Of a stretch of 64,000 nucleotides of DNA, positions 17,848-26,126 are shown piece after piece. The DNA comes from CAVVEQ01 sp963747315 (GTDB lineage: Bacteria > Chloroflexota > Anaerolineae > Anaerolineales > Anaerolineaceae). The stretch is from contig CAVVEQ010000007.1 of the NCBI GenBank assembly GCA_963747315.1, forward strand, positions 186,001 through 250,000, read 5' to 3'. The notes under the pieces are model-generated. The model was not told where the DNA came from. It worked only from the letters and a program-made list of their open reading frames with translations, and did not search any database. The position numbers and the translations under genes are program-made. How positions within the stretch are numbered: the first letter of the stretch is position 1; each line of letters opens with the position of its first letter.

Positions 17848-18264
17848 TTAGAACGGGATGTCGTCCGCGCCACCCACTTCTGGCGCTTCTTCCGCTGGTG
17901 CGGTACCGCCATCCTCGGATTTTGATGTCAGGAAGCGCACTGTGGATGCGGAGATTTCATAAGAGGCATTGGGGGTGCCATCGGTGCGGTTCCAGATGCG
18001 CGGGCCGCCCGTGGCTGAATCAGGGGTCAGGCGTCCTTCGATCAACACCTTGCTGCCTTTATGCAAATACTGGTTGCAGGTCTCGGCCTGTTTCCCCCAG
18101 GCGGATACCCTGAACCAGATGGTTTCTTTTACCTGGGCACCGGCTGAATTGGTGTAATTGCGGTTGGTGGCCACCGAGAAACTGGTGACTGCCTGGCCAG
18201 CCGGGGTGTAACGCATTTCCGGGTCACGGCCAACATTTCCTACAATGATGATAGTGTGATACAT
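17848..18264 (-). CDS. ssb: Single-stranded DNA-binding protein
   Basis: 138 residues with one OB-fold: IIIVGNVGRDPEMRYTPAG, SFSVATNR, ETIWFRVSAWGKQAETC and KGSKVLIEGRL. The C-terminus ends in the acidic tip DDIPF, which recruits partner proteins in bacterial SSBs. ATG 18264 is preceded by GGAGG at 4 bases; a longer upstream reading frame is rejected. It is the first clear gene of the SSB/DUF3467/translin/Cas4-like cluster. Whether it is the cell's main SSB or a dedicated paralogue cannot be judged from this window. Confidence 0.93.
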   Translation of the reverse strand: MYHTIIIVGNVGRDPEMRYTPAGQAVTSFSVATNRNYTNSAGAQVKETIWFRVSAWGKQAETCNQYLHKGSKVLIEGRLTPDSATGGPRIWNRTDGTPNASYEISASTVRFLTSKSEDGGTAPAEEAPEVGGADDIPF

Positions 18265-18274
18265 ATTTCCTCCT

Positions 18275-19189
18275 TCAAAGTGTACAGTGTGTTTGATCTG
18301 CCGACCCATTAATTGTATAACAAACCCAAAAAAGGGCAACAAAAACGGGGGAGGAAATTATTAAATTCTCCGGAGTGGCGTTTACAGCCGGCAGGGAGGT
18401 AGGCACCGTCCGCGGGGTGGGAACCGGCGCGCTGCCTGAGAGGTTATACACCTTCAGCTCGCGGAAGCTTACTGAAACTGGTGTGTCGCCGGTGGAGCGG
18501 GCGAAGAACCCCACCCCGCCGCTGGCGAAGGCGTCATCGAAAACGCTGAACTGGTAGATATCATCCACAAAGAAGCGCATCTCGTTCCCGCTGGCCAGCA
18601 CCCCCAACCGGAAGGTCTGCGGTGCACCCGGCAGCACTTCTGGAGATGGGGACCAATCCTGCAGAACCCCCATGCTCCCGCCGCGGATCCGCTCCAATCG
18701 CTGGTAGCCATCGCAGTTGATCTGCCAGCGGTAATAATCCTGAAAAGTGGATGTGCGCAGAAGCAGCCCGAAGGAATCCCCGCCTGTGCACAGGCTGGTC
18801 ATAAGTGTGGTTTCCAGGTAGAAATCCCCCAAAACGGGATTGTTACGCTGGCTGAAGAGATACCCGTTGGCTCCCGTGAGCGAAATGGCCAGCTCTGGAC
18901 TGGCAATGACCACCTGACCGGAAGGTCGCGTAATGGATTGCCAGAGCGAAGGATTTGAAAAATCATCCTGGAAGGCATGATCGCCGATTCCTATCAGCAT
19001 CTCGGGAGTGGGTGTTACTGCCAGGGTGGGATAAGGTTCGCGGGTGGGAGTGGGCGGGAACCATACCACCGTCGGGGATGGAAGCGCGGTGGATGTGATG
19101 GTGGGGGTTGGAATTTCCTCAGGGGCAGGAACACATCTGGCGGTGACCGGTAATAGCAGAAGGAAAAGAACCAGCAGGCGGTTTTTCAT
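18275..19189 (-). CDS. Secreted or lipid-anchored protein with LamG-like beta-sandwich domain
   Basis: About 304 residues. A signal peptide (RLLVLFLLLLPVTARC) is followed by a Thr/Pro linker (TPTITSTALPSPT, residues about 28-60). A single jelly-roll domain of the LamG/DUF1080 kind spans about 70-250 (FQDDFSNPSLWQSI, FGLLLRTSTFQDYYRWQI, NEMRFFVDDIYQFSVFDDA). The lipobox is imperfect because Arg precedes the Cys. The last 25 residues are hydrophobic and may be read-through, since the stop lies only 11 bases before ssb. It likely binds a surface carbohydrate or protein; the ligand is unknown. Confidence 0.68.
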   Translation of the reverse strand: MKNRLLVLFLLLLPVTARCVPAPEEIPTPTITSTALPSPTVVWFPPTPTREPYPTLAVTPTPEMLIGIGDHAFQDDFSNPSLWQSITRPSGQVVIASPELAISLTGANGYLFSQRNNPVLGDFYLETTLMTSLCTGGDSFGLLLRTSTFQDYYRWQINCDGYQRLERIRGGSMGVLQDWSPSPEVLPGAPQTFRLGVLASGNEMRFFVDDIYQFSVFDDAFASGGVGFFARSTGDTPVSVSFRELKVYNLSGSAPVPTPRTVPTSLPAVNATPENLIISSPVFVALFWVCYTINGSADQTHCTL

Positions 19190-19274
19190 GGATTTATCTC
19201 CATGAATTGTAATATGAGACCCCAAAAGCTGCCGCGGGAGGAGAAGATTCCAATAATGTTATAATCTTTTCGAC

Positions 19275-20138
19275 ATGAAAGCCAAACGGATCGTTATCCT
19301 GCTTATATTTGGCCTTCTGGTAGGTAGCTTCCTCTTAAGCCTGCCGAGTCCGATAAGCACCACCCGTGTGCTAGCCGAGGCGTTCATTTTTACGCCAACG
19401 CCCGGCCCGGATGGCAGGATCATTTACATTGTGCGGGAAAATGATTCCTGCCTCTCCATCTCGTTGAAAAACGGGGTCTCCAACGACCAGATAACCCAAC
19501 TGAACCAGCTGAAACCTTCGGAATGCGAACCAGGCGCAACGCTCGAGCCGGGCAGGCAGTTGATCCTGGCTGTTGTAGAAGTTTTACCCACCCCAACCAT
19601 CACCAGCACTCCCAGCGGTCCAACTTCCACACCCTTCAACGGGAACGGTAAGGCCTGCTTTATTCTCTTTGAGGATCTGAACGGGAACGGGCTCCAGGAT
19701 TCCGGCGAGGGATTCATCACCGGTGGGACGGTGGGCGTGGTGCTGCCGGAAAACTCTGCCCAACCCTTCACCGACTTCATCCTTCCCGATAGCGCCCAGC
19801 CTGCTTCCGCCATCACCGGGGCAACCAATCAGCCGGTCTGCATCGACGGCCTTCCGGAAGGCGACTATATCCTCACCGCCACGCTGCCGCAATCCTTCCA
19901 GGCTTCTACGAACCTGATCTACCCCGCGAAGATCCTCGCCGGGCAGACCCTGCTCGTGCGCTTCGGCGCAGTACCCCCCGGCAGCCCGCTTCCGGCCAAT
20001 GGGGATGGGTCGAATCGAAGCCCGGTGCTGCCGCTGGCTTTTGGCGGCGTTTTAGTGCTCGTAGGCGCGGGCCTGGGCGCTTACCTGGTGTATCTCCGCC
20101 GAGCGAACCGAAAACCTCCCAAAAATGCGCAACCTTGA
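19275..20138 (+). CDS. LysM/SD-repeat-like surface protein with C-terminal membrane anchor (copy 1)
   Basis: 287 residues. A signal peptide is followed by a LysM-like segment (IIYIVRENDSCLSISLKNGV, about 50-95), a Thr/Pro linker and an SdrD-B-like beta domain (FEDLNGNGLQDSGEGFITGG, about 133-152, with GLPEGDY). A C-terminal transmembrane helix (LPLAFGGVLVLVGAGLGAYL) ends in a basic tail. This fits a cell-wall-binding protein held in the membrane. TATAAT ends 9 bases before the ATG and no Shine-Dalgarno is seen. It overlaps the next gene, a paralogue, by 14 bases. Confidence 0.75.
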   Translation: MKAKRIVILLIFGLLVGSFLLSLPSPISTTRVLAEAFIFTPTPGPDGRIIYIVRENDSCLSISLKNGVSNDQITQLNQLKPSECEPGATLEPGRQLILAVVEVLPTPTITSTPSGPTSTPFNGNGKACFILFEDLNGNGLQDSGEGFITGGTVGVVLPENSAQPFTDFILPDSAQPASAITGATNQPVCIDGLPEGDYILTATLPQSFQASTNLIYPAKILAGQTLLVRFGAVPPGSPLPANGDGSNRSPVLPLAFGGVLVLVGAGLGAYLVYLRRANRKPPKNAQP

Positions 20139-20937
20139 ACCTGGTCGACGGGTAATTTTCGCCGCGATGTTCTGCCTGTTGATCCTGTTGGGGATCCTGC
20201 CATTTGGTGTTTCCACAGGTGCCGGGCAGGCTGTGGAGCCCATGCCCACCGCCGGGGTGGACGGGCGCATGATCTATAAGGTTCAACCGGGCGATAGCTG
20301 CATTTCCATATCGGTACGCTTCGGGGTGGATTACAAGACCCTGTTAGCAAATAACAACCTCACCGCGGAGGATTGTGCAGCACTGATCGTCGGGCGCGAG
20401 ATCCTCCTAGGAGTCGTTACCGGTCCCACTGCCACGCCGCTGCCCACCAATCTGCCGCCCACGCTCACCCCCACGCCCACCATCACCACCGGGCGTATCT
20501 GCGTGATCCTGTTCGAGGATATCAACGGCGATACGCTCTTCGAGACCAACGAGCAACCCATCGCCGGAGGGGCGATCAGCATCACCAACCGCCTTGGGAC
20601 GGTTTCACTCACAGGTGTTTCAAAAAGCGAGCTGGACGCTGCTGGCGATTGGGTGCCGACCTGTTTTGATGGTATTCCTGAGGGAGACTATAACGTCAGT
20701 ATGGCCATCCCTGAGGGATTCAATGCCACCATGAACACGAACTACCCGCTGCTGCTGCGGGCGGGTGACGACACCATCCTGGATTTTGGCGCGCAATACA
20801 GTTCCCTGGGTCAGCCGCTGGAGGACCCAGCCCAGGACCGCTCCCCGCTGCTTGCAGTGCTTGGTGCAATCTGCATCCTGGCCGGGGTGGGGCTGGCCAT
20901 CTGGCGCGGGTTCCTCTTCATCTCAAAACGGGATTGA
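20125..20937 (+). CDS. LysM/SD-repeat-like surface protein with C-terminal membrane anchor (copy 2)
   Basis: 270 residues, a tandem paralogue of the preceding gene with the same order of parts: signal peptide, LysM-like MIYKVQPGDSCISISVRFGV (about 50-69), Thr/Pro linker, SdrD-B-like FEDINGDTLFETNEQPIAGG, GIPEGDYNVS and a C-terminal transmembrane helix (LLAVLGAICILAGVGLAIW). It starts inside the end of copy 1, so the two proteins are made from one message and may form a pair. The Cys positions DSC and DC in the LysM region are conserved between the copies. Confidence 0.75.
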   Translation: MRNLEPGRRVIFAAMFCLLILLGILPFGVSTGAGQAVEPMPTAGVDGRMIYKVQPGDSCISISVRFGVDYKTLLANNNLTAEDCAALIVGREILLGVVTGPTATPLPTNLPPTLTPTPTITTGRICVILFEDINGDTLFETNEQPIAGGAISITNRLGTVSLTGVSKSELDAAGDWVPTCFDGIPEGDYNVSMAIPEGFNATMNTNYPLLLRAGDDTILDFGAQYSSLGQPLEDPAQDRSPLLAVLGAICILAGVGLAIWRGFLFISKRD

Positions 20938-20972
20938 GTATTTTTCCTGCGCTCGTGAAAAGACATCCAGGT

Positions 20973-21051
20973 GTAGGGCGTAAATGGTTTTTTGTTCCCG
21001 CCACCAATCACCGTCGATAATATATTGGTGGGTGCGTCGCACCCGCCCTAC
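20973..21051. mobile_element. MITE-like element with terminal inverted repeats
   Basis: A 79-base element bounded by perfect 8-base inverted repeats GTAGGGCG/CGCCCTAC. Inner inverted repeats CCACCAAT/ATTGGTGG surround an AT-rich centre, and there is a GGGTGCG/CGCACCC hairpin near the right end. No coding capacity. It shares its end sequence with the palindromes at 7632 and 63758. Confidence 0.45.
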
Positions 21052-21101
21052 GAGAAACCTAAGATTTTTTGTGTTTTTCGAGCCGTTCGTAGATAAAAAT
21101 A

Positions 21102-21698
21102 TCAGGCGGTGCGTTCCTCTCGCCACACATTGGCGTCGTTGTGATACCCCGCTTGCTCCCAGAAACCAGGCCGATCCTCGCTTGTGAATTCCAATCCCCG
21201 CAGCCACTTGGCGCCTTTCCAAAAATAGGGGGTTTCCAATTCCGGTTTACCGGGGATGGCGCCAACGATCCCTCGCAGCGGGAAGCCGTGCTCGGGGCTG
21301 AGCGGTTGGTCGTTGTAATGTGTGGCCAGCAGGAAATTTTCTGCGCGGACAATGGAAATCGGCAGATTGGCGGTGAAGCCGAATTCAGCGTGCTGGATGA
21401 CGTGGGTGCAGGTTGGCAGAATTTCCAAAAAACCTCCATCGCAAAGGGTCCGAAGGCTCACACCCTCCCACTCGGTATCCAGCAGGCTCCAGCGGGTGAC
21501 GCAGTGAATATCCATCACCAGGCGGGTGCGCGGCAGGGTGGAAAACGCCTCCCAATCGAGGCTGCGCGGGGTCTTCACCCCCCCCCACAGGCGCAGATAC
21601 CACCCGGCAAGGTCGGTTTTAGGGACGGGACCGTAATGCAGCACGGGGAATTTCCGCGCCAGGGATTGCCCCGGAGGAATACGTTCTGGGTTTGGCAT
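21102..21698 (-). CDS. Sulfite oxidase-family molybdopterin-dependent oxidoreductase
   Basis: 198 residues, intact. The molybdenum-binding Cys is in VMDIHCVTRWS (Cys 66), and the family block FPLRGIVGAIPGKP, then AKWLRGLEF, is clear. It lacks the heme and dimerisation domains of full sulfite oxidase, so it resembles the catalytic core of YedY/MsrP-like proteins. No Tat signal is present, suggesting a cytoplasmic location, unlike MsrP. Start ATG 21698 has GGAG 5 bases upstream; a GTG at 21704 is less likely. The substrate is unknown, possibly an oxidised sulfur compound. Confidence 0.82.
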   Translation of the reverse strand: MPNPERIPPGQSLARKFPVLHYGPVPKTDLAGWYLRLWGGVKTPRSLDWEAFSTLPRTRLVMDIHCVTRWSLLDTEWEGVSLRTLCDGGFLEILPTCTHVIQHAEFGFTANLPISIVRAENFLLATHYNDQPLSPEHGFPLRGIVGAIPGKPELETPYFWKGAKWLRGLEFTSEDRPGFWEQAGYHNDANVWREERTA

Positions 21699-21727
21699 TT
21701 TCACTCCAAATACTTTTTGTATGAAAA

Positions 21728-21775
21728 ATTATACCGCCCACCAGCTCTGATATAATTGGACTGAATCGGTATAAT
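21728..21775. promoter_or_regulatory. Divergent promoter region
   Basis: A TATAAT at 21728-21733 points toward the minus-strand oxidoreductase. Two TATAAT boxes (21751-21756 and 21770-21775) point toward the sensor kinase. No clear -35 boxes were found. Confidence 0.4.
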
Positions 21776-21802
21776 TCATCCTTTTTTACTGATTCCCAAA
21801 CC

Positions 21803-23479
21803 ATGACCATTCAAACCATTGACCCCCTGGCAACCCGGATGACCGAATTGGACAAATCCGGACTGGAGCTGCTCACTGCCAGGTCCACCGACACTCTTTT
21901 CAAGAAGATAGTGGAGGTTGCCTGTCGCCAGTTGGATGCCTCCTATGCATTCATGAATGTTCGTGGGGATGATAACAACACCGAGGAAGTGGTCACCTTC
22001 GGGCTGGCGCGCAAGGATCTGCAAAAAGCGCTTTCCGGCAGCCTCACGCAGGCGCTGTGCGCGGAGCTGCGCCAATCCACAACCCCCAAACGAATGATGA
22101 ATCCACTTACCAAGACCGGCAGCCTGCTGAGCGATACCTCCGGTACCCGCTCAGCGATCGGCGCGCCCATCCGCCAGGCGGAAAAATCACTTGGCGAGAT
22201 CGTGTGCGTCAATAAGCACGGCACGGACCACTTCACCGGCGAGGATGAAAAAGTGATGGCCGCACTGGCATCCTATGCCGCGGCAGCCATCACCAACACG
22301 CGCGTGTATTTAAAGCTTGTCTCGCGGGGCAAGGAGTTGGTGCGGCGCAACGAGAACCTGGCACTGCTCAACCAGCTGGCCGTCACCCTGGGGACTTCCT
22401 CCGAGATCAGCGAGATCCTCGACGAGGCTTTGAAAAAGGTGATGGAATACCTGCGCCTGGATGTGGGCGAAGTGTATTTGCGCCAGGAGGAAAGCAAGAC
22501 TCTTAAAAAGATCATCCACCAGGGAGGCGCGGCGGCTGCGCTCTGGACGCAGGATCAATATGCCTTCGGGCAGGGCTACGTGGGCAACACAGCCCGCTAT
22601 AATGAGCCGCGGGTCATCCGGGTGGACGCGGAGGACACCTCTGCGCAGTTCCATCTTTCCATCCTGGAAGGATGCTTCCACGAGATCGCCTGTTTTCCGC
22701 TCACCGGGCGAAAGGGGCCGGTGGGGGTGCTGTGCGTGGGAGCCTGCCAGCGCAGTAACCTGGATGAGACCGAGCAGCAGTTCCTCTCCGCCATCAGCAC
22801 CTGGATCGGGATGGCCATCGAAAACATCCTGCTCAACCTCAAGGCGAGGCGACTGGCGATCCTGGAGGAACGCGAACGCATCGGCATGGATCTGCACGAC
22901 GGCATCATCCAATCCCTTTACGCGGTGGGGCTGAACCTGGAAAACGTTAGCCTGACCATCGACGAATCCCCGATGGAGGCCAGGAAGCAGATCAACCGCT
23001 CGATTGGCGATCTGAACGCAGCCATCCGCGATATCCGCTCCTACATCCTCGACCTGCGCCCGCACCAGCTATATGATGAATCCCTGATGGAAGGAATTCA
23101 GCGCCTGATCCTGGAATTTAAGGTGAATACTTCCACCGAAGTGTATCTCCAGGGTCCCGCCTCTGGGCTGGATGACCTTGGGAAATCGCAGGCGCTGGCG
23201 CTTTTCCATATTTGCCAGGAGGCACTGGCAAACATCGCCAAGCATGCCCATGCCAAAAAAGTGGAGGTGATCCTCTGGCTGGTGAGTGACCGGGCGCTGC
23301 TGGAGATCAAGGATGACGGGCGTGGATTTGACACAAAAAAGATCCATTCCAGCATCGGTCACGGGCTGGCCAATATGCAGACGCGCGCGAGCAATGCCGG
23401 CGGCGAGGTGGATCTCAGCTCCGAGCCGGGCAAGGGCACCTCGGTGCTGGCCTGGGTGCCGCTGGTATTAGAAGAATGA
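21803..23479 (+). CDS. GAF-domain sensor histidine kinase (NarX/LiaS type)
   Basis: 558 residues, soluble. Two GAF domains (about 20-165 and 185-350) precede a HisKA_3 dimerisation helix with the phospho-acceptor in ERERIGMDLHDGIIQSLY (His 365). The HATPase domain has the N-box ICQEALANIAKHAHAKKVEV, the G1 box IKDDGRGFD and the G2 box GHGLANMQTRA. There are no transmembrane segments, so the signal is probably an intracellular small molecule or redox state. No response regulator is adjacent; the partner must lie elsewhere. A terminator follows. Confidence 0.92.
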   Translation: MTIQTIDPLATRMTELDKSGLELLTARSTDTLFKKIVEVACRQLDASYAFMNVRGDDNNTEEVVTFGLARKDLQKALSGSLTQALCAELRQSTTPKRMMNPLTKTGSLLSDTSGTRSAIGAPIRQAEKSLGEIVCVNKHGTDHFTGEDEKVMAALASYAAAAITNTRVYLKLVSRGKELVRRNENLALLNQLAVTLGTSSEISEILDEALKKVMEYLRLDVGEVYLRQEESKTLKKIIHQGGAAAALWTQDQYAFGQGYVGNTARYNEPRVIRVDAEDTSAQFHLSILEGCFHEIACFPLTGRKGPVGVLCVGACQRSNLDETEQQFLSAISTWIGMAIENILLNLKARRLAILEERERIGMDLHDGIIQSLYAVGLNLENVSLTIDESPMEARKQINRSIGDLNAAIRDIRSYILDLRPHQLYDESLMEGIQRLILEFKVNTSTEVYLQGPASGLDDLGKSQALALFHICQEALANIAKHAHAKKVEVILWLVSDRALLEIKDDGRGFDTKKIHSSIGHGLANMQTRASNAGGEVDLSSEPGKGTSVLAWVPLVLEE

Positions 23480-23500
23480 CCGCTAGAGGGGTTACCGTTT

Positions 23501-23522
23501 GCCTGCCCTTCGGCAGGTTTTT
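23501..23522 (+). terminator. Rho-independent terminator after the sensor kinase
   Basis: Hairpin CCTGCC-CTTC-GGCAGG followed by five T, 22 bases after the kinase stop. Confidence 0.85.
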
Positions 23523-23547
23523 GATTTAATTGGGTAAAATAATCCCC

Positions 23548-24318
23548 ATGGATTCCGAAACACCCAAAGCACCGTTGCAACCCTCAGCCAAGGCCGCCGA
23601 ACGGGGAGAGCCCTCGTATGTGTGGCGCGCGGGCCAGGAACGGCGCCTGGAGATGATCAAAAAAGCAGCCGGGGAGCGGGCGCGCGGTGCGGTGCTCGAA
23701 AACGGCTGCGGGGTGGGGATGTACCTGAAGCGTTTGAGCCCCGAAGCTGCGTTCGCGGTTGGGCTGGAGATCGAACTGCCGCGCGCCCGGGAAGCCGCCG
23801 CGCAGGAAATTGTGGTATTGAACAGTGCAGGGGAAGCTCTGCCCTTTACGGATGAGAATTTCAACCTGGTGCTCAGCCACGAGGTGCTGGAACATGTGGC
23901 GGATGATCGGCGATGCCTGGAGGAGATCGTGCGGGTGCTGAAACCGGGGGGCAGACTGGTGCTTTTTGTGCCCAACCGGGGGTACCCATTCGAAACCCAC
24001 GGCATCTACTGGCGGGGGAAATACCATTTTGGGAACAAATTCGGGGTCAATTACCTTCCGCGCAGGTGGCGGGATAAACTCGCCCCGCATGTGCGCGTCT
24101 ATTCGGGCAAGGACCTGGAAAAGCTGATGGCGGGGTTGCCCCTCCAGGTGGTGGAGTGTACGGTGATCTTCGGGGGGTATGACAACATCATTGCGCGGTA
24201 TCCGAGATTGGGAGGGATGCTGCGAAGTTTTCTGCAATTCCTAGAAAAGACGCCGATGAGAGTGCTGGGGTTATCGCAGTTCTGGGTGGTGGAAAAGCAA
24301 GCGTTGAATATTTATTAG
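23548..24318 (+). CDS. Class I SAM-dependent methyltransferase
   Basis: 256 residues with a Rossmann methyltransferase domain: motif I VLENGCGVGMYLK (about 51-63), ALPFTDENFNLVLSHEVLEH (motifs II-III, about 98-117) and VLKPGGRLVLFVPN. The C-terminal third (THGIYWRGKYHFGNK onward) resembles methyltransferases of lipid, quinone or sugar metabolism; the substrate is not known. ATG 23548 is preferred over a TTG 18 bases upstream. A TAAAAT box ends 7 bases before the ATG, so the mRNA may be leaderless. Confidence 0.82.
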   Translation: MDSETPKAPLQPSAKAAERGEPSYVWRAGQERRLEMIKKAAGERARGAVLENGCGVGMYLKRLSPEAAFAVGLEIELPRAREAAAQEIVVLNSAGEALPFTDENFNLVLSHEVLEHVADDRRCLEEIVRVLKPGGRLVLFVPNRGYPFETHGIYWRGKYHFGNKFGVNYLPRRWRDKLAPHVRVYSGKDLEKLMAGLPLQVVECTVIFGGYDNIIARYPRLGGMLRSFLQFLEKTPMRVLGLSQFWVVEKQALNIY

Positions 24319-24409
24319 GTTGGGGTGCGGATTCGTAGGGCAGGAGAGTGCTCCCGCAGTTCGTTCCTGACAGGATTCCGATTCAACCCAATACTCCTTC
24401 AACTTCTTC

Positions 24410-25087
24410 TCACAACCCCGTCCCCCTCGCCAGCTCACGATACTGGCAGAACTTGCAATCCGGGGAGGCTTCGGGGGGTTCGGGTTCCACGAGCACCGCT
24501 ATCACCCCATCCATAAAACTCAGAAAAGCTCCCTCATCCCGCTGAAGCGGCTGCCAGCCGAAGCGACCGTACAGGGCAAGCTCGCCATCCTCCGCGAATT
24601 TCATCGTGTGCGGTGAGTAATACGCCAGCCCCAGGCGGGTGATTGGGGAGCGGGCTAATTTTCCAGCTAGGGGGTGCTCCAGGCAGTAGGCATAGGCTTC
24701 CAGCTGGGGGGCGTAGAAGGCGATATGGGCTTCCTTTGCCTCGGAGGTCTTGAAATCCACGATGCCGAAATCGCCGTTATCGAATTCCAGCAGGGCATCG
24801 AACTTGCCGGCGAAATAGACCGGCAGGTCGAACCCCGGCCGCAAAACCGGCTGGGAAACGATGAACTGCTCCGAGAAGAAGAATTTCCCCGTGGGAAGAT
24901 CTGGGGAAAGCTCCTGCACTGAGCGGTCGCGATAGTGGTTCTTCATCGCCCGGTCGATGCTGCTAAAAATGGAGGGGAAGGCCGTGGAAGGTCGGGAGAG
25001 CCTGCCTGTTACCTTAAGGTAAAAACAGCGCGGGCATTCATCCCACAGAAAAGTAAGTTCCGACGGGCTGAGCTTTAAAGCATCCAT
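24410..25087 (-). CDS. PD-(D/E)XK (RecB/Cas4-like) nuclease
   Basis: 225 residues, intact. The N-terminus SPSELTFLWDECPRCFYLK carries the Cas4-type Cys, followed by a helical region. Then come the catalytic GKFDALLEF and GIVDFKTSE (D...D-x-K), the helix motif APQLEAYAYCLE (Q-x3-Y) and a C-terminal CKFCQYRELA. This is the complete motif set of RecB/Cas4 exonucleases with a probable Fe-S cluster. There are no CRISPR genes nearby, so it is likely a repair or plasmid-defence nuclease. GGAGG before ATG 25087 is strong. It shares direction with the upstream methyltransferase, with 26 bases between them. Confidence 0.8.
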   Translation of the reverse strand: MDALKLSPSELTFLWDECPRCFYLKVTGRLSRPSTAFPSIFSSIDRAMKNHYRDRSVQELSPDLPTGKFFFSEQFIVSQPVLRPGFDLPVYFAGKFDALLEFDNGDFGIVDFKTSEAKEAHIAFYAPQLEAYAYCLEHPLAGKLARSPITRLGLAYYSPHTMKFAEDGELALYGRFGWQPLQRDEGAFLSFMDGVIAVLVEPEPPEASPDCKFCQYRELARGTGL

Positions 25088-25113
25088 AGTCCCCTCCTAA
25101 AGTGTATTTGGTA

Positions 25114-26001
25114 TTATTTTAGCCGGAAATCGTATATGCCGCCCTTTACAGGGTAGATCTTGTGGCAGCGGGGGCATTTAAGCTGCGGGGGTGTATCCTC
25201 CAGCGGACCGAAGTCGCAGTTGGGACATTTGAAGATCGATCCGCTTGCCAACTCAGCCGCGCTGTTCAGTGCCTTCGAACGGGTGAACACACTGGGGGAT
25301 AGCTGAATGAGGTTACCGGTGGGCTGCAGGATGGAATCCATCCACACCAGGGTCTTGAGCGGCAGGTGTTTCTTTAAAAAGCCGGTGCGGAAATGGCTGA
25401 CGGTGCGGGTCTTTTCCAGGCGGAAGCCGGCATCCGCGAGCCAATTGCGGATAGCTCTGGGATGAAAATCGAAGTTCAGCTCGGCAAATTCCACCGGTTC
25501 CAGCGTAAATGGATCCCAGGATTGCCGCCGCAGCCAATACCTGAAAATTGCCTTCAAATTGCGCTTGTTGGCAAATTCAAGAATGAAACGGGCATCTTTT
25601 TGGAGTGTGCCCTGCACCTGCTCCAGCGCCTGGCGCGGATTGGCCATGTGGTGCAGGGTGCGGATCATGGTGGCGCAATCGAAGGAGCCGGGCATGAATG
25701 GCAGCCGGTAGATATCGGCTGCGACGAAGCGGTAGCAGGTTTTCTTTCCCAGGCGCTTCTGGGCGTGTTCCAACTGGCTGACGGAATAATCCAGCAGGAC
25801 GATCTGTTTAAAATCCACATAGCGCAGCGTGTTGCGCCCCCCGCCCGCGCCAAGCTCCAGCAGGCATGCCCCGCCTTTGGGTAGCAACCTGCCCAGTGCG
25901 ATGGATTCCACCTCGTCCTCGTAGGCGCGGCCGCCCTGCTCCCAAAAGGAGGTGGGGTAATCGGAGCCTTCGTAGCTGCAAACGGGGGGAGTGTTGGTCA
26001 T
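25114..26001 (-). CDS. SAM methyltransferase with C-terminal Trm112-like zinc ribbon
   Basis: 295 residues. The methyltransferase core includes LLELGAGGGRNTLRYVDF (motif I, about 46-63), LLDYSVSQLEHA, RFVAADIYRLPF and CATMIRTLHHMANP. The last 45 residues form a Trm112-like zinc ribbon (IFKCPNCDFG, LKCPRCHKIYPVKGGIYDF). Its fusion to the enzyme suggests a self-contained version of the two-subunit Trm112 methyltransferases. The ATG lies only 10 bases beyond the predicted 3' end of the SRP RNA and lacks a Shine-Dalgarno, so it may share that promoter or start further in. Confidence 0.8.
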   Translation of the reverse strand: MTNTPPVCSYEGSDYPTSFWEQGGRAYEDEVESIALGRLLPKGGACLLELGAGGGRNTLRYVDFKQIVLLDYSVSQLEHAQKRLGKKTCYRFVAADIYRLPFMPGSFDCATMIRTLHHMANPRQALEQVQGTLQKDARFILEFANKRNLKAIFRYWLRRQSWDPFTLEPVEFAELNFDFHPRAIRNWLADAGFRLEKTRTVSHFRTGFLKKHLPLKTLVWMDSILQPTGNLIQLSPSVFTRSKALNSAAELASGSIFKCPNCDFGPLEDTPPQLKCPRCHKIYPVKGGIYDFRLK

Positions 26002-26010
26002 GGAGCAAAG

Positions 26011-26121
26011 TACGCCTGAACAGGTTTGCCGGCGGCGCCCAGAGGTGCCTCCTTACCGATGCTTCCTCTCGGACCTGTCGGGGTTCGGGGGTTTCTGCCG
26101 CGCCGGTCCCGCCCAGGCGCC
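26011..26121 (-). ncRNA. ffs: Signal recognition particle RNA (small bacterial type)
   Basis: About 110 bases. The apical domain is clear: CAGGTCCGAGAGGAAGCA carries the Ffh-binding loops capped by a GAGA tetraloop, and GGTAAGGAGGCACC continues the 3' side. The 5' segment CGCCTGGGCGGG pairs with 3' CCTGTTCAGGCG through 12 bases including G-U pairs, and the next blocks CCGGCG/CGCCGG also pair, giving the expected long hairpin. It scaffolds Ffh and targets nascent membrane proteins. Start taken from the promoter spacing; the 3' end is approximate. Confidence 0.85.
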
Positions 26122-26126
26122 GGATA

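Noticed and set aside
18275..18360. Hydrophobic C-terminus of the LamG-like protein as a membrane anchor
   Set aside because: The segment runs through the region just upstream of ssb and has polar breaks. Read-through after a small indel is as likely, so no anchor is claimed.
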